From the NCBI RefSeq assembly GCF_900476215.1, contig NZ_LS483446.1, forward strand, positions 930,001 through 994,000: DNA of 64,000 nucleotides, in the 5' to 3' direction. This document shows, piece by piece, positions 37,601 to 48,748 of the stretch. The first letter of the stretch is position 1. The number at the start of each line of letters is the position of its first letter. The notes under the pieces were generated by a model, which did not search any database, was not told the DNA's origin, and was given only the letters and a program-made list of their open reading frames with translations. Both the position numbers and the translations under genes were made by a program. The DNA is from Helicobacter mustelae. Its GTDB lineage: Bacteria; Campylobacterota; Campylobacteria; Campylobacterales; Helicobacteraceae.

Positions 37601-40600
37601 CCCACCTGTGAGCACAGCCTTGGTGCTTGTGATGGTGTTAGTTCCCTGTGTTGCTAACACATTTCCAGTAATGCTGCTTTGCTGCGCATTCTTACCAAAG
37701 ACCAAGGTATTACTCCCTCCACTTACGCTGATATTTCCATTCATAGTGAGATTATCTAGTGTAATGGTATTGCTTCCATGCGCAGTAGCAGAGATATTAC
37801 CATCAATCCCATTGATCCTACCTGTCGCCCCCTGTGTGATATTGTTCCTACCCCCATTTGCTAGGATGGCATCATTTCCTGCATTTTGCACATGGAATTC
37901 ACTCTCACCAGTCATCGTAATATTGTTAGTAGAAGCAACATTATTGGCATTATGCTCACCTGCACTAATTTGCGCGGCATTGAGCGTCGTATCTTTGAGT
38001 TCAAGCGTGTTGGTCGCACCATTTTGAGAGAGGATGTCCCCAGTGATTGTGCCAGATTTGCTAATGGTGATATTATTGCTTGCATCATCGGCACTAACAT
38101 TTCCCGTGATAGTGAGCTGCTGGAGGTTTATGCTATTTTCTCCTCCTTGCTGGGCGAAAATCTGGCCTGTGATGGTGTTGGGTTTGGTTGCAGCATTTGC
38201 ATTGACACTCTGGGCCTCTAGGATGACGTTTCTGCCATTGCTCGTGGCATATAGCGCATTCCCTGTGGTCTTGTCTGCAGTCAGAGCGATGGTAGATTTT
38301 TCATCCTGCAGCGTGATGGTGTTGACTCCTGCTGATGCATCCATGGACATATTGCTAAGTGTGGAATTGGCTAGCTTGATGGTGTTAGTGGAGGGGGCAT
38401 CCGCGCTCTGCACAAAGATCTTTTTATGCTCCGCCCCACCTACTGTCATGCCCTGGAAGGTAATCTCATTTTTGCTGGGACTAAAGGGAGAAAGTGCAGT
38501 GATATTCCCCAAAAAACTCCCACTATTTGCATTCTTTCCAAAGACAATCGTATTGGTCGCGTTGCTTTGTGCGATGATATCCCCACTCATGGTGACTCTG
38601 TTTAGCGTGATTTCATTGGTGGCATTAAAGATTGCCTTAATGTCGCCAGTGATAGTATTCATCGGGCCACCAGTGTTTGCGTTGCCATTGGTGTGGTCTG
38701 TGATGATGTTTTTTGCCCAGACTCCATAGGCTAGCACAGCCACATGATTATCCCCACCTAGCCCTTCGCCAGTATCTGGATCCACATCCGCGCCACTGAC
38801 AAGCTGCACACTGGAATTGTCCTCCAGCGTGATGGTGTTGGTCACTGCTTTGGTCGCCCAATTGTTACCATTTACCTTCTGATCGATAGTGCGCATCTGA
38901 AATGCACGCACAAAAGTCTGGGTAATAATGCTATTTCCCTTGAGTGTGATGGTATTACTCGCACTCTCCTTCACAGGGTCTTGGGATGTACTTGAGACAA
39001 TGATCCCCCCGACTGTGCCCTGGGCATTGATGGTGGAATCGGTGAGATTTAGCGTATTGCTCCCCATGGTGTCCACTGTGATATTTCCCTGGAGTGAGAG
39101 ATTGCCTAGAGTAATGGTGTTAGTTCCCTGATTGGCGGCTGTGATATTGCCATTGATGCTGTTTTTTGTCACCGGGTTACCTGGTGCTGGGGGCTGGGGC
39201 TGAGGGGGCTGGGGGGGCTGATTGGGATTTGCCACACCTGGGTTTCCTATTTGCCCGGCTGCTGGGGTGTTGGTAATGAGATTAAGTGCCCTCACACCAC
39301 TGGCCAAAATCGCATTGTCATCCTTGATATTTGCCACAAGATTGATACTAGAGCCATCCAACACCCTAATGGTGTTTTGCGTGTTTTGGACATTTGTATT
39401 TGTCGCAGTCTGAAGGGCTGATACATAAGTATTTGCGATGCTGCTATTGCCATTTAGGATGAGGGTATTTTGTGTGATGAGGGTATTCCCCGCGCCTCCA
39501 GTGGCACTGATTGCATAGAGCTTGTTTGGCGTGGCATTCATTGCGGTATTAGTGAGGTCAAGATTATTGCTAGCGATATTCTTTGCGATGATGGAACCTG
39601 AAAGCGTGCTCTTAAAATTTTGTGCTTGGCCTTGATTGGGTTGATTTTGTTGACCTGGGTTTAGAGCGGGATTATTCCAGTTATTTGGCGCAGCATGACC
39701 TAGTATGAGGATATTTAGGCCATTATTCTCAGCATCAACATTGCCCGTGATGTTGGCACTTAGCAACTGGATGCTATTCCCACTTTTAATGGTGGCATTA
39801 TTATTGGAATTTTGCGTAGCATAGATATTTCCATTGATAATCTGGGGTTTTTTACCATCGGTGGTATCAAGGATCTGATTGTAGGATCTATAGCCACTAG
39901 AAAAGATCGCATCATCCCCTGTGCCCACCTTCTGGCCTTGAGCATTGGTGATCTGAGAGCCTGTAAGACTGATTGTGGCATGATCATTGATTACCACATT
40001 ATTGCTAGAGGTTTGCTGTGTATTGGTGCCAAAAGCCATGAGATATCCATTGCTAAAGCTAGCCTCTCCCTTAAGGATGAGGGTATTTTTTGATGGAGAG
40101 GGGATGCCATTGACATTGCTGCTATTTGCAATCAAACTCCCCTGCATACTGGCTGGGAAATTCTGGGCGTTATTACCAGCTAGTGCATTCCCACCGATGG
40201 TAATAGCATTTTCCCCACCAGAGGCATTGGCATTGCCCTGGATGGAGATTTTTCGCATAATGATGGTGTTTTTCCCGCCATTTTGCGCGAAGATTTGCCC
40301 TTGGATCTCTCCATTACTAGAGCCAGCGCCATTGGCCTCTGTTAGGCTATTGTTCGCACCAGAACCTATGGCCTGGAATGCATCAGTATTATTATTGGCT
40401 AGCACACTAAATTGCGAGCCATTCTGCAATGTGATGGTATTGCTTGTAATTGGCACATTTGGTGCGGGGTTGGCATTTCCATTGCCATTATTTGCAGTGA
40501 TGGTACCATGCATAGAAACCCTTCCATTTGCCTGCACATCCAGAGTATTGGCTCCTTGTGTATTTGCAAGCATCCCGCCCTGGATTTGGGCGTTACTAAG

Positions 40601-43600
40601 CTTTAGTGCATTCTTCCCGCCATTGAATGCTGAAATATTACCCGTGATGTTTACATTTTTGAGCGTGATATTATTGGTGGCGACATTTGTAGTTTGTGCT
40701 GCATCGACATTATCTGCAGTAATGCCACCTGTGATGGTGGATGCCTGATTTCCGTTAGAATTATCCTTAATGATATTATTTGCGCCATTGCCTAGGGCAT
40801 AGATGCCAAAAGGATTATTCGCCCCAAGACCACGGAGTGTAAGTGTGGCATTGCCATTTAGAGTGATGGTGTTGTGATTTTGCTGCGCCTGATTTCCTGG
40901 TGCTGCTCCTGCTTGGGGTGCGGCGGGTGCTTGGGGTTGTTGTGGTTGGGCCTGCTGGCCTCCTGGGGCTCCACCAGGTGCGGGTGCTGGTTGTGGCTGA
41001 GGTTGTTGACCTTGACCTTGCTGACCTTGGGCGTTATCTTGCGTAGTTTTAGACCAAAGATTGCCAGTGAAGTTTCCGCTACCATTTAGCGTGATGGTGT
41101 TACTAGAGTTTTTTCCCTCTGCGAGGATATTTCCCACTAGCTTCCCAAAATCCCCGGGATTTGCTGGAGCCACCCCCTGGCCATTTCCCCCTTGACCTGG
41201 GGCTGCAGCACCATTGTTGTTCCCACCGATGGTAATGGTGTTGCCTCCGCTATTATTTGCGGTGACATTGCTTTGCAGCGAGGTAGCAGCATTATTACTG
41301 CTCACAATAATGGTATTCTGGCTGCCAGCCCCGCTAGCAGTGATGCCGCCAGTTATCTCTGTATTTGCAAGTGCTAGAGTGTTGCTGCCGCCATTGGCCA
41401 AAACCTGCCCATTGATGAGGAAGCTCTGCGTGTTTTGAGCATCTTCTTTGAGCGCATTAATGCCGCCCTCTCTTGCCTCAATGTTTCCTGTTAAGCTCGT
41501 ATTGGCTCCTAGCGTGATGGTGTTAGTTCCTTGATTGGTCGCAGTGATATTCGTGCTCACTGTGCCAATCTTTGTGTTGGTGTTGGCTCCTAGCGTGATG
41601 GTGTTAGTCGCATTGGTGCCAGTGGCATCTATCCCTCCTGTGATGGTGATATTTTGGAGTGTGATGGAATTCGATCCATTTGCCTGTGCCTCGATTTTTC
41701 CCGTGATCGTGCTAGGTGCAGCCAGGCGAAAGTCATCAGTGATGGTGTTGCTGCCCTGATTGTTAGCAGTGATGTTGCCTGTGAAATTTACTCCCTGAAT
41801 AGTAATGGTATTTTTACCCTGACCTGTGGCAGAGATATTTGCCTGATTGTTGGCGATGAAGTTCTGATTCCCCAGCGTGATGATATTCTCACCAGCCTGA
41901 CCTGTGGCAGAGATGGTGGTCACAGAGCCATTATTAAACTGGATGGTATTTCTGCCATTTGCCTGCGCCTCTATATTTCCCTGGATCTTTGTGGCATTTG
42001 CAGCACTCCCAATCGTGAGTGTATTACTCCCTTGATTGGTGGCACTGATATTTCCAATGACCTCGCCACCATCAAGCGTTAGAATATTATCCCCTTTTTG
42101 CGTGGCAGAAATATTGCCCGTAATTGTTGTATTAATCAAATTGAGCGTGTTTTTTGTGGCATTTTTACCAGCCTGGCCTGTGCCTACTCCTGGGCCACCC
42201 GGGGCAGCGGGAGGATTTATGACACCTGTGGCGGTGATGTTGCCTGTAATATTACTTTTTTGCGCACCGCCTATTGTGAGGGTGTTGCTACCACTAGAAT
42301 TCGCGCTGATGTCCCCTGTGAGCGCAAGCATCTGAGCTGTGATGGTATTATTTCCAGCATTTTTTGCCTCTATGACTGCATTTCCGCCTTGAGCGCCTCC
42401 ATTGCCATTGCCCTTCAAGGTAAAGCTAGTGAGATTGAGGGTATTTTTGCTACCTGCGCCATCTGCAATCATATTGCCACTTTGCTCTAGATTCTGCAGC
42501 GTGACTGAGTTGCTGCCGCCATTGCCCGCGTAGATGTTATTGGTGATTTTGTTTTGCTGTGTGGTGTTACCTGTGATGATATTGCTATTGCCCTGGCCAC
42601 TAGAGGAGAGTGCGGCGTTGTTGCTATTTGTCTCCCCATTTGCAGTCGCATTGAGATTGAGCTTGGAATTTGCATTGAGCGTGATGGTGTTGCTTGATCC
42701 AGTAGCGGGTGTGGCTTGTCCACCATTTGTGGTGACATTATTGGTCACAAAGCCATTGATTGTAGCAGTACCACTTAGTGTGATGTTATTTTTTGCATTG
42801 TTCCCTTGGGTGATGACATTATTGATGCTACCAGCACTAAGCGTGATGGTATTGCTAGCGCCATCTTGAGCCTTGATATTGCCATCGATCTTGGCGTTAT
42901 TGAGCTGGAGGTTGTTAGTAGCGCCATTGATGGCCAGCACAGCCCCTGCGATGGTGCTTTGCTGCGCAGCGTTGCCATTACTGGTGATGGTATTTTGTGA
43001 ATCCTTTCCATCAGAGAAAATAGAGACATTGAGATGATTTGCACCGCCTTGGGCTGGGGGTTGGACGCCACCTGCTGCACCATTTTGAGCCTGGGGAGCA
43101 TTTTGTGTATTTGGGATAGCAAGTATGCCGCCTGCATTGAGGGTGATGGTGTTGCTACCCCCGCTGATAGCAGAGATATAGCCCTGTGCTTTGGAGCCCA
43201 AATCGATGCTCAAGGTATTTTGCCCTTTTTCCTGAGCCACAAGGGGGCCAGAGATCTCAGTGTTTCGCAAGTTAGTGATGGAATTTCTGCCACTATCAAT
43301 GGCATAGATGCCCCCAGCAATCCTGCCTTTTGTCGCTCCTGCGTTTGCTAGAGTGGTGGTGGTGACATCATTGATGTTGTTAGCAGCATTTGCCCCAACT
43401 GCGAGGATGGAGAAATCAATCTTTGTGCTACCAGCTCCCGCTCCGCCGCCGCCAGCACCTCCGCCGCCGCCCGCTGCAGCTCCATTATTCAGCGTCACTG
43501 TGATCTTGCTAGTGCCATTATTTAGCGTGATGGTAGCATTTCCCTTGGCGGCATTGAGATTGAGGAAGGAATTTCCCTGCAAAATGATGTTATTGCTCGC

Positions 43601-43888
43601 AGCGCCCCCTGGTTGCTGCGGGGGTTGGGCATTTCTATTTATGGCACTCACATAGATGTAGCCATTTTCCATGGAAGAGTTACCCTGGAAGGTTACAGTG
43701 GTGCTATGGCCCCCGCCTTGGGTAGAGATGTGGCCATTGAGTTTGTCGCCATTATTGATTGTGACTTGTTTATTGGCTTCAGAATTATTATCAATATCCC
43801 CCTGAGCAGCAGCGGCGTTTGCAAAGGGGGTCAAAAATCCCGCGAGCGAAAATGCCACAAAAGTCTTTTGAATCTTGGAAAAAATCAT
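31604..43888 (-). CDS. Giant VacA/FaaA-type autotransporter, 4094 residues
   Basis: A very large type V secreted surface protein. A signal peptide ([25 protein letters not shown]) is followed by about 3700 residues of degenerate repeats of roughly 20 residues, around NTITL and [12 protein letters not shown], typical of a beta-helix. Proline-rich islands break the repeats near residues 946-1001, 1550-1570, 2105-2133, 2577-2594 and 3092-3119. The barrel begins near [17 protein letters not shown] and ends VRYSF at about residue 4021. A hydrophilic tail of about 73 residues then follows, ending in NYQQQ-like units. I saw no cysteine. Related H. pylori proteins (ImaA, FaaA, VlpC) are smaller. Promoter and AAGGA lie in the 63-base gap after uvrD. 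Confidence 0.93.
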   Translation of the reverse strand: MIFSKIQKTFVAFSLAGFLTPFANAAAAQGDIDNNSEANKQVTINNGDKLNGHISTQGGGHSTTVTFQGNSSMENGYIYVSAINRNAQPPQQPGGAASNNIILQGNSFLNLNAAKGNATITLNNGTSKITVTLNNGAAAGGGGGAGGGGAGAGSTKIDFSILAVGANAANNINDVTTTTLANAGATKGRIAGGIYAIDSGRNSITNLRNTEISGPLVAQEKGQNTLSIDLGSKAQGYISAISGGSNTITLNAGGILAIPNTQNAPQAQNGAAGGVQPPAQGGANHLNVSIFSDGKDSQNTITSNGNAAQQSTIAGAVLAINGATNNLQLNNAKIDGNIKAQDGASNTITLSAGSINNVITQGNNAKNNITLSGTATINGFVTNNVTTNGGQATPATGSSNTITLNANSKLNLNATANGETNSNNAALSSSGQGNSNIITGNTTQQNKITNNIYAGNGGSNSVTLQNLEQSGNMIADGAGSKNTLNLTSFTLKGNGNGGAQGGNAVIEAKNAGNNTITAQMLALTGDISANSSGSNTLTIGGAQKSNITGNITATGVINPPAAPGGPGVGTGQAGKNATKNTLNLINTTITGNISATQKGDNILTLDGGEVIGNISATNQGSNTLTIGSAANATKIQGNIEAQANGRNTIQFNNGSVTTISATGQAGENIITLGNQNFIANNQANISATGQGKNTITIQGVNFTGNITANNQGSNTITDDFRLAAPSTITGKIEAQANGSNSITLQNITITGGIDATGTNATNTITLGANTNTKIGTVSTNITATNQGTNTITLGANTSLTGNIEAREGGINALKEDAQNTQSFLINGQVLANGGSNTLALANTEITGGITASGAGSQNTIIVSSNNAATSLQSNVTANNSGGNTITIGGNNNGAAAPGQGGNGQGVAPANPGDFGKLVGNILAEGKNSSNTITLNGSGNFTGNLWSKTTQDNAQGQQGQGQQPQPQPAPAPGGAPGGQQAQPQQPQAPAAPQAGAAPGNQAQQNHNTITLNGNATLTLRGLGANNPFGIYALGNGANNIIKDNSNGNQASTITGGITADNVDAAQTTNVATNNITLKNVNITGNISAFNGGKNALKLSNAQIQGGMLANTQGANTLDVQANGRVSMHGTITANNGNGNANPAPNVPITSNTITLQNGSQFSVLANNNTDAFQAIGSGANNSLTEANGAGSSNGEIQGQIFAQNGGKNTIIMRKISIQGNANASGGENAITIGGNALAGNNAQNFPASMQGSLIANSSNVNGIPSPSKNTLILKGEASFSNGYLMAFGTNTQQTSSNNVVINDHATISLTGSQITNAQGQKVGTGDDAIFSSGYRSYNQILDTTDGKKPQIINGNIYATQNSNNNATIKSGNSIQLLSANITGNVDAENNGLNILILGHAAPNNWNNPALNPGQQNQPNQGQAQNFKSTLSGSIIAKNIASNNLDLTNTAMNATPNKLYAISATGGAGNTLITQNTLILNGNSSIANTYVSALQTATNTNVQNTQNTIRVLDGSSINLVANIKDDNAILASGVRALNLITNTPAAGQIGNPGVANPNQPPQPPQPQPPAPGNPVTKNSINGNITAANQGTNTITLGNLSLQGNITVDTMGSNTLNLTDSTINAQGTVGGIIVSSTSQDPVKESASNTITLKGNSIITQTFVRAFQMRTIDQKVNGNNWATKAVTNTITLEDNSSVQLVSGADVDPDTGEGLGGDNHVAVLAYGVWAKNIITDHTNGNANTGGPMNTITGDIKAIFNATNEITLNRVTMSGDIIAQSNATNTIVFGKNANSGSFLGNITALSPFSPSKNEITFQGMTVGGAEHKKIFVQSADAPSTNTIKLANSTLSNMSMDASAGVNTITLQDEKSTIALTADKTTGNALYATSNGRNVILEAQSVNANAATKPNTITGQIFAQQGGENSINLQQLTITGNVSADDASNNITISKSGTITGDILSQNGATNTLELKDTTLNAAQISAGEHNANNVASTNNITMTGESEFHVQNAGNDAILANGGRNNITQGATGRINGIDGNISATAHGSNTITLDNLTMNGNISVSGGSNTLVFGKNAQQSSITGNVLATQGTNTITSTKAVLTGGVSAVYSGNNAPPQKPAPTPNNGTGPNALPPPVPPPPPRVELAANTITLKDSSLQNAYLIAQNKQGGNSSAANTLNLEQGSSVNFVDHDGNAIYADGENASNVINDAQNALNGAPPVKPNHPLNQIQSNITATNQGTNTITLKNVNVIGSIIAKEKGANTLTLGSKDNNPANILTGDMLASGGSNTATISNTKMTGSLRALVGSSTNSLTLKDGSSMSGYMEAISQNGNASNTITLNDSSLVTLNGASIKDANGKAVGKGNDAIYTQGKGASNIINAENGVTAAPPPAPGTAPTGFNTINGNILAVDGGSNTLNFKRLQFTGSMYALGGGGSNVLIVAGSSGIKGGILQANGSNVTNTLTLNDSAKISNFYLDAVAQNGNATNTITLKDTTTMQLTGASAINAQGQGASNTINGGTTGSNAITGNITALEKGNNTITLTNLDITGAISANSGGNHIAIQKGKITGNIAALGGGSNDISDNLAKATNPAPNPPPPPNPPAGNAALVVATQSITANGQGSQNTITLEGQSSISTVTMSAINGGVNNLGSVANFIITDGNITASGKGGKNIITPTEASFSLKANGAGNALIAQDGGTNTIILKAGKAAFSIEGNIIAQNGGQNDYTNTKATAGIGGQPPAPAPQTTSIMGSIIAEGAGASNTLHFNGTINNANSAGYLAAQNGATNTLDLSATSTFTFMTKDNVAAIFAEGTGGKNTIIASNATNGNAGAGNGAANTILGSIIAQNAGVNDLSQVARFDMSNGGIMAQGGNAENKIIATNSNFTLMSINGGQNAILADSGSNSITLTGGTSSITGNISANAGINTLTYKVAANAGGAGGVNGAGITIVGAMEAQGNGAQNNITIQGGASKIQNSTLSAINGGVNTITLSNGASLGLNQTSTQAVFADAGNNTVINQDTKAANTILGSIIAQNGGKNDLEKLVNLVINSAHVSAVGNDAKNLILLQDKSSITLIANDKNKNAILADGGSNNISQSLALQLQKTPPANGGQNAATPGTPTPAPGTTSTPPAGANAANMKQNITGNVTALNQGSNTLILNQLTMHGDVIADAGENIIKMTGASLLSGAMIANHGGSNTLNFTKEGGVALQNNNGNGYVIYADGGAKNTLTDGTNADKTNPIGTVLSSIIGNVAALGGGINSFSLSNATFDGNILANGSGQNSFTITQGSSSKTQGVQAYGQGSVNILTYAKFNARGFVMGAGDGGKNVLSLALAENKPTTPNTGTPANGMLDFQISTGEGSSNLIAVQGIAHGANAKIYYTGGVTDLILSATNNTQTTAKNPDITNGLNPSNFTNGLMLSLNASKANAMLGSLRDVSNYTTNVTTVTMRSATDYVFSGTYIGSINILSGTPGASGNGTVLAAQKGATNPGVTFNIDKFSLLDADFVNKKANYSINLDEGSRWMVNASTTVMNLSAVNVRENADVSSSTLLQKNTIVDMVAGDLYKNHGFIDLKIHDAKDLNHVYFRGVANLEQKKADLIDIMTATGSTSDARLQTYYSDYDLKNANNYVYEPQNRGNNILVATVENVARSNFAFNVSGPSVIKQGYLLVETWYAKVTEPKNPSITPPSGSGNSQGGQGSQGSGQGTTIQGAQNLVDNYYIKGFSAEINPQENQNTTSLLASVYLVYLSSLDNLNKRMGELRDGVYNNNLWMRDFVGHSTSKFFSVKNFYNNLQGGYDYGFAAEKGMHYVGVSFGYGYNRLRAPLYDAIGTSMNGAIYYTYIGDSGFYADTLVRYDYISINTKSNNVKTPPRGNVFTIKEELGYRLNFDKARRFWVDGNLALYGGFMTKVQMLQEMGMLEQDKLASSGSVSFLMRGAVGMTFGYSLRTGSNQTDFRLGASYVGNYNAGKLILNVSGIATSTSEFFYNHMALVSFGINSMITENVRLYFEGQAGFLGKLINQDYLFNAGVRYSFGSQKREHPSYAVTFQKSQKKNEENTKEKPKEITGSRIQQANQPQRPQQNYQRSQGNYQQQNYQQQNYRQRGGQ

Positions 43889-43940
43889 ATGAAAAAATCC
43901 TTAGGAAAGAACCGAGAATTTTGGGCTCAAATAGTGAAAA

Positions 43941-43946
43941 ATTCTA
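43941..43946 (-). promoter_or_regulatory. -10 box of the giant autotransporter gene
   Basis: The minus strand reads TGTGATAGAATTTTTC directly after the uvrD stop, with TAGAAT as -10. The predicted leader is about 46 bases, with AAGGA nine bases before the ATG. It may also serve mnmG and the genes beyond it. Confidence 0.5.
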
Positions 43947-43951
43947 TCACA

Positions 43952-45976
43952 TTAAAGCGACATTTTGCTAATCATTCCCGCTTCCAGCAAGAAAACTGAG
44001 GGCTGGTATTGTAGATTTTTCATAGGGTCGCTTTTGGCATAGGAGAGATAGAGGCGCGTCTTAGCACGCGTCACTGCGACATAAAAAAGCCTGCGCTCCT
44101 CCTCTAGGCTGCCGCCTTTTTGGATGAGTTTGGTATTGGGGAAGCGCCCCTCCATCAAATCGATGACATAGACCTCTTCGTATTCTAGACCCTTGCTAGC
44201 ATGGATGGAGAGGAGATTCACCCCACTGCCCTGCACCGCCTCTGATGCACCCAAAATCATGGCATTGAGGAATTTCCCTAGGCTATCATAATGCTTGGCT
44301 AGATTTTGAAGCAACAAGACTTTGCGCGCGATCTTTTCTAGGGCATCACTTTTGCGCGTAGGATCGATGCTGCCATCTTTGTTTTTGGCGCGCTCCCTAG
44401 CTAGCATTTCTGTGATGCGCCCATAAAATCTATTTTTTGCAATGGCATCAATCAGAATGTGGGGATTTTTTTCCTTATGGAGATTTGTAAAGAGCTGGCA
44501 AAAATCCTGCAAAAAAAGCGCAGAATCGCGAGTGAATTTGGGATGAGAAAGTATGGGATGAGAGCAAAAGGTAGGTGCTAAATACCCATCAAAGCGCGCA
44601 GCATTCTCTAGCAAAAATAAATCATCAAAAAGCCCTAGCTGCGCATTTTTAGCGCGAGTTTGGTAGGGCTTTTTGGCATTGGGGGACAAAATCCCAAGCG
44701 CTACATCTCCATCCCCAAGATTGATAAATGCCTCATAGATGTCCTTTGCCACTGAGCTGCCAATCTGGGGGCCATAGCTTAGGGTGTGGATGAAAGCCAT
44801 CATATCCTTGGGATTGTACAAAAGAGCACAGAGATCTAGCATCAGAGCTACTTCTTTGGTATCAAAAAAACTCGTGCTGCCCTTGCGTTTGGTAGGTACA
44901 CCAAGCTCGCGCAAAGAGGCCTCACAACCATCAGCAGAGGCATTATTGCGAAAGATGATGGCCACTTCATCAAAATTAGGATTGCCGCTGGCAATGCGCC
45001 TAGCTATCTCTTGGTATTGCAAAAAAAGCTCTTCATAGACAAGGAGTCTTGGTGGGGGGAAATCACCGCTTTTGATGACCTCTAATCTTTTGGGGTAGAT
45101 CCTTGGGTTTTTTTGGATCACCCGATTGGCAAGATCTAGGATGAGCGAGCTGGAGCGATAATTTTTGCTAAGGGTGAAAACCTGGGCATCTGGGTATTTT
45201 CTAGTGAAATTAGCAATGATGCTAATGTCTGCACCATTGAAGGCATAGATACTCTGGTCATAATCCCCCACGCAAAAAAGGCTTTGAGGATTGAGCGCAT
45301 CAAGGAGGGAGTCTTGCAGGGGGTTGGTGTCTTGATATTCATCACAAAGCACCTCAGCATAGGGGATGGGATTTTTTTGAATCTCTTCACGATAGAGCAA
45401 AAGAAGATCATTGTAATCTGCGTAGTGAAAGGTTTTTTTTAGTGCATCAAATTCCTCAAAAATCCCCTCATAAATTAGAGCAAACTGTTCTTGGGCTGGG
45501 TTTTTTTCTCGTAGCCAGGAGGGAAAATCCAAGTCTTTGGAGGTGTTTAGAAAAAGTGAATAGAGGTCATAGAGATACTGAGCAGAATAAGGCGTAGTGC
45601 CCTCAAAGCTTGGATAGACACGCTTTTCTGCGATGCTTTTAAAAAGGATTTTTAGCTCTCTGGGTTGCTTGAGCGTGATATTGCGCTTTTCTTTGAGATA
45701 GCGATAGGCTATGGCATGGAAGGTGCCAGACTGAATAGCTCTAGCCTTGGTTTGGCCAAATTTTTTTGCTACGCGGGCAATCATTTCCTCCGCTGCTTTG
45801 TTGGTAAAGGTAAGCAACAAAATAGACTCAGGCAAAATTTGGTTGTCAAAAAGATGGGCGATGCGCCCCACGATCGTGGAAGTTTTGCCAGTGCCAGCGG
45901 AAGCGATTATGAGATTATGCCCCATTTTTGCGGTGGCAGCGAGTCTTTGCTCATCATTGAGATTGGATAAGGGCAT
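43952..45976 (-). CDS. uvrD: UvrD/Rep/PcrA-type DNA helicase
   Basis: A 674-residue superfamily 1A 3'-5' helicase for repair and replication-fork processing. It has the Q motif LNDEQRLAA, Walker A ASAGTGKTSTI, motif Ia LLLTFTNKAAEEM, Walker B VLCDEYQDTN near residue 214, motif III GDYDQSIYAFNGAD, motif IV SKNYRSS, motif V LLSIHASKGLEYEEVYVIDL and motif VI VAVTRAKTRLYLSYA. It is somewhat shorter than E. coli UvrD. TACAAT at 46014-46019 on the minus strand and AGGA before the ATG give it its own promoter. Confidence 0.94.
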   Translation of the reverse strand: MPLSNLNDEQRLAATAKMGHNLIIASAGTGKTSTIVGRIAHLFDNQILPESILLLTFTNKAAEEMIARVAKKFGQTKARAIQSGTFHAIAYRYLKEKRNITLKQPRELKILFKSIAEKRVYPSFEGTTPYSAQYLYDLYSLFLNTSKDLDFPSWLREKNPAQEQFALIYEGIFEEFDALKKTFHYADYNDLLLLYREEIQKNPIPYAEVLCDEYQDTNPLQDSLLDALNPQSLFCVGDYDQSIYAFNGADISIIANFTRKYPDAQVFTLSKNYRSSSLILDLANRVIQKNPRIYPKRLEVIKSGDFPPPRLLVYEELFLQYQEIARRIASGNPNFDEVAIIFRNNASADGCEASLRELGVPTKRKGSTSFFDTKEVALMLDLCALLYNPKDMMAFIHTLSYGPQIGSSVAKDIYEAFINLGDGDVALGILSPNAKKPYQTRAKNAQLGLFDDLFLLENAARFDGYLAPTFCSHPILSHPKFTRDSALFLQDFCQLFTNLHKEKNPHILIDAIAKNRFYGRITEMLARERAKNKDGSIDPTRKSDALEKIARKVLLLQNLAKHYDSLGKFLNAMILGASEAVQGSGVNLLSIHASKGLEYEEVYVIDLMEGRFPNTKLIQKGGSLEEERRLFYVAVTRAKTRLYLSYAKSDPMKNLQYQPSVFLLEAGMISKMSL

Positions 45977-46030
45977 GGAAATCCTAGAGTTTTTTTGTGA
46001 TTATTGTTTTGCAATTGTAGTGGAAATTTG

Positions 46031-46749
46031 AAAAAAATTTGGGTGGCATTCTCACTCCCCTGCTATCCCCCTGCGGGGTTACTGGCTTTGGTGAGCGTTT
46101 TTCCCTGCGCATGAGTCTTTCTCTACCCATTACGCGGGGGGCTCTCTTTGCAATAACCCCAGGGGGTTGTTTTCTCCACCCCTTGCGCGGGTTTTCTTTC
46201 TCTCAAATAACCCAAGGGGGTTGTTTTTCTACCCCTTTGCAGGAGCTCTCTTTCTCGATAGCTCGAGTGGGTTTCTCGATAGCTCGAGTGGCTTCCCTCG
46301 CAAAAAAGGCTTTATCCCCTCCCCGCTCCCCTTAGCTCAAAAAACGCCGCCGCTTTTTTGGCAAATAAGGGGAGGGCCTCGCTTAATCCACTTCTAGCAA
46401 AAAAAGAGCGGAGTCACTCCTGCCTCCTTGATTCTCTTTTTTTGCACCACGAAGCGGGCGAGAGGTTAGGAGTGGAAAGTAGCACGCACGCAAGGGATAA
46501 GGGGGGGAAGCATTTTAAAAAATCCCTGTGGGCCCCGCCCACGGTAAAAAGTAGAGCGTGTCGGGGTGGGGGTACGACATAGGGGGAGGGAGCGACTCCG
46601 CATATTCAAGCCCCTCCCCCTTGTGAAAGAAAAAAACTCCCCACAGGGGAGAAAGAAAGCCCTCGCAAAAAAAAGGGGGGAAAAAATCTCCTCGAGTCAT
46701 CGAGAGGAAACCCGCACTGGCAGTGCAGGGGCACAAGTGAGTAAAAGCA
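46031..46749. repeat. Mosaic intergenic repeat region 5 (uvrD to hsdS copy 2)
   Basis: Dyad units and GC-rich stems again. The segment 46170-46470 is an inverted, nearly identical copy of 24579-24880. A GTGGGCCCCGCCCAC hairpin is at about 46528-46543; read on the minus strand it is followed by AGGGATTTTTT, so it could terminate hsdS copy 2. The AGGGGGAGGG/CCCTCCCCCTT stem follows at 46580-46622. GCAGGGGCACAAGTGAG comes next at about 46718, and identity with the hsdS copy 1 3' flank starts near 46738. Confidence 0.75.
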
Positions 46750-47955
46750 TCATTCTCCCTCCTTTATGAGGGGTGTGAAGGTCAGTAGTTTGTCACGATA
46801 ATATTCATATTGCTTTTTTCTTGCAGCAATCTCTGCAGGGATGCCAGAGCTAAGGTCCTCTGTGAGGGTGGAGAAATCATCTAAAATCTTCACAATCTCT
46901 CTTTGGACTTCCAGAGGGGGAAGGGGAATGGGGAGATTATCTAAATTTTTACTATAGACATGAGGAATGCCTCCTGTGCTTTTTGTTGCATAAATTGCAT
47001 CCTGTTTCACTTGAAGCCAATAAAAAAGATACTTTGGTATTAAATTTTCTTTTTTTGGAGAGATGGAAAAGGAATCTGAAAGAAAAACAGGGATATTCCA
47101 ATAACTAACATAGCCAGCATATGCTCCACTAGAAGAGATTGCTATTGTTTCCCCGATGCGATTTGCATGGTTGTGATAGTATGCGGGTTGTCTTCCTCCA
47201 GCAATAACAGGAACCTCTCCAGGAACTGCATTTTTTTTGCTTATCGTTGCTCCCTTTTGAAACTCCCCCACCTCCCCCAACTTCCTAAACTCCACACCAT
47301 GAGGGCAGAGAGAGAGTAGCAATGCTTTGAGGGCTTTGGGATAGGATTTATCTCTTAGTCTCTGCTCTGCTCCTTCTTTGCTTGCATCCACATCGCTAAA
47401 AGAGAGCAGCCAATTGCGATAGTATTCATACTGCTTTTTGCGTAACTTTAATTCTGTATTTAATTCTGTATTTAATTCTGTAAATGTGTCTAAAATCTTC
47501 ACAATCTCTCTTTGGACTTCCAGAGGGGGAAGGGGAATGGGGAGAGTCTCAATGTCTGCTTTATTTAATGCAGGAATACCAGCACCAAATTGAGATTTTA
47601 TAAGAAAGCTTTCTTTATTTTTCAAGAAATAAAAAAGAAATTTGTAATTCACTTTTTTGGAATCGGATTCAATAACATAACAATGCGCACCTGCCCAGAA
47701 TTTTGAAGTCATATAATTCACATATCCAGCAGAAGCTCCTCCCTGACTTATAATAATTTTTGGAGAATTTGTATTATATGTATTCCAATATCCTGAAGCA
47801 TAAATTCCTCCATTCATAACAGGATATTCTCCATAATTTGAAAGAAACTCTTTATTAAGTTGTTTTCCTTTACAAATATTTATCACCTCCCCCAACTTCC
47901 TAAACTCCACACCATGAGGGCAGAGGGTTTGGAGTAATTTCTCAAATCTATTCAT
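46750..47955 (-). CDS. hsdS: Orphan type I specificity subunit HsdS (copy 2, inverted)
   Basis: A 401-residue specificity subunit with no hsdM or hsdR next to it. The N-terminal LLQTLCPHGVEFRKLGEV, the central spacer of about 95 residues including three TELN units, and the last 59 residues plus about 15 bases after the stop are nearly identical to hsdS copy 1 at 17517-18803. Both TRDs differ from those of copy 1. It lies on the opposite strand about 28 kb away. GGAAGG is nine bases before the ATG, and a TATAAA at 48064-48069 could be a promoter. It may act with the distant HsdM/HsdR or store alternative TRDs. Confidence 0.9.
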   Translation of the reverse strand: MNRFEKLLQTLCPHGVEFRKLGEVINICKGKQLNKEFLSNYGEYPVMNGGIYASGYWNTYNTNSPKIIISQGGASAGYVNYMTSKFWAGAHCYVIESDSKKVNYKFLFYFLKNKESFLIKSQFGAGIPALNKADIETLPIPLPPLEVQREIVKILDTFTELNTELNTELKLRKKQYEYYRNWLLSFSDVDASKEGAEQRLRDKSYPKALKALLLSLCPHGVEFRKLGEVGEFQKGATISKKNAVPGEVPVIAGGRQPAYYHNHANRIGETIAISSSGAYAGYVSYWNIPVFLSDSFSISPKKENLIPKYLFYWLQVKQDAIYATKSTGGIPHVYSKNLDNLPIPLPPLEVQREIVKILDDFSTLTEDLSSGIPAEIAARKKQYEYYRDKLLTFTPLIKEGE

Positions 47956-48687
47956 ATTATTACCTTCCTCAAACTCCTTGAATCTCTTTGACTTGGGGTT
48001 TGCATCCTATTTTCTTTGACTTGGCTTGTTTTTAGTGTTTTTTTCTTTTGGCTTTCCTGTGTCTTTATAGCATGCATCCCATCACCTTCTTTTATCAAAT
48101 TCCAAAAATTACAAGGGAATTTTACCAATACAAAGCGAGTTTATCAAAGACATCAAGCAAAGGCTGTGTTTTCTTTGCTCACTTCTCTTTATGCGGAGTG
48201 GCTTTGGTGATGGTATAAAGCCCTCTGATGAAATTAAGCTTTATTTTCTCTGGCCTTTCTCTTGATGACTCAAGGGGGTTTCTTGCTCCCTTGCGCGGGG
48301 TTTTTTAGATCTGTGTGAGGGTTCTTCCTCGATAGCTCAAGGAGGGTTACTTTTCGATGACTCGAGAAGTTTCTTTTTTCCTTATCCCCTGCGAGGTTTC
48401 TTTTTCTACCCTCCTTGCGCGGCTGCTCTTTTCCTCGTTTTCCCGAGGAGGGTTTTCTTTTTGCTATTGCCACCCTTACGCGGGAGCTGCTTTTTTCTTT
48501 CACAAGGGGGAGGGGCTTGAATGTGCAAGCTCGCTCCCTCCCCCTTATGGACCCCCACCCCGGTCAGGCTCTACTTTTTACCGTGGGCATACGCCCACAG
48601 GGATTTTTTAAAAACTGATTTTTTGCGTTCAATTGAGAAACACATAAGATAAGCAAGGAAAAAAGTGTGTAGGAGATCGAGGAAAAG
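47956..48687. repeat. Upstream region of hsdS copy 2 and mosaic repeat region 6
   Basis: From 47956 to about 48240 the DNA is non-repetitive apart from a direct repeat of TCTTTGACTTGG at 47984-47995 and 48013-48024. No gene is convincing there. From 48240 to 48620 the modules return: CGAG dyads, the AAGGGGGAGGGG/CCCTCCCCCTT stem (48508-48550), and the GTGGGCATACGCCCAC hairpin (about 48582-48598) in inverted orientation followed by AGGGATTTTTT. Confidence 0.65.
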
Positions 48688-48748
48688 TAACGCGCTTAAG
48701 CGATTGGGGGGAACGCGCCAAGAAGGCGCAGGGGATTAAAGCGCGTTA
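48688..48748 (-). terminator. Long hairpin starting at the hemE stop codon
   Basis: The hemE TAA is the first part of TAACGCGCTT, which pairs with AAGCGCGTTA about 50 bases later. An inner GCGCC-TTCTT-GGCGC stem lies between. CTTTTCC follows on the minus strand. It could end the hemE transcript or protect its 3' end. Confidence 0.55.

Noticed and set aside
32786-43655. Many long plus-strand frames opposite the giant autotransporter
   Set aside because: They are shadows caused by the repetitive, biased codon use of the minus-strand gene; none has domain features.
48016-48210. 64-codon frame with a hydrophobic start upstream of hsdS copy 2
   Set aside because: It begins with TTG, has no ribosome binding site and no recognisable features.
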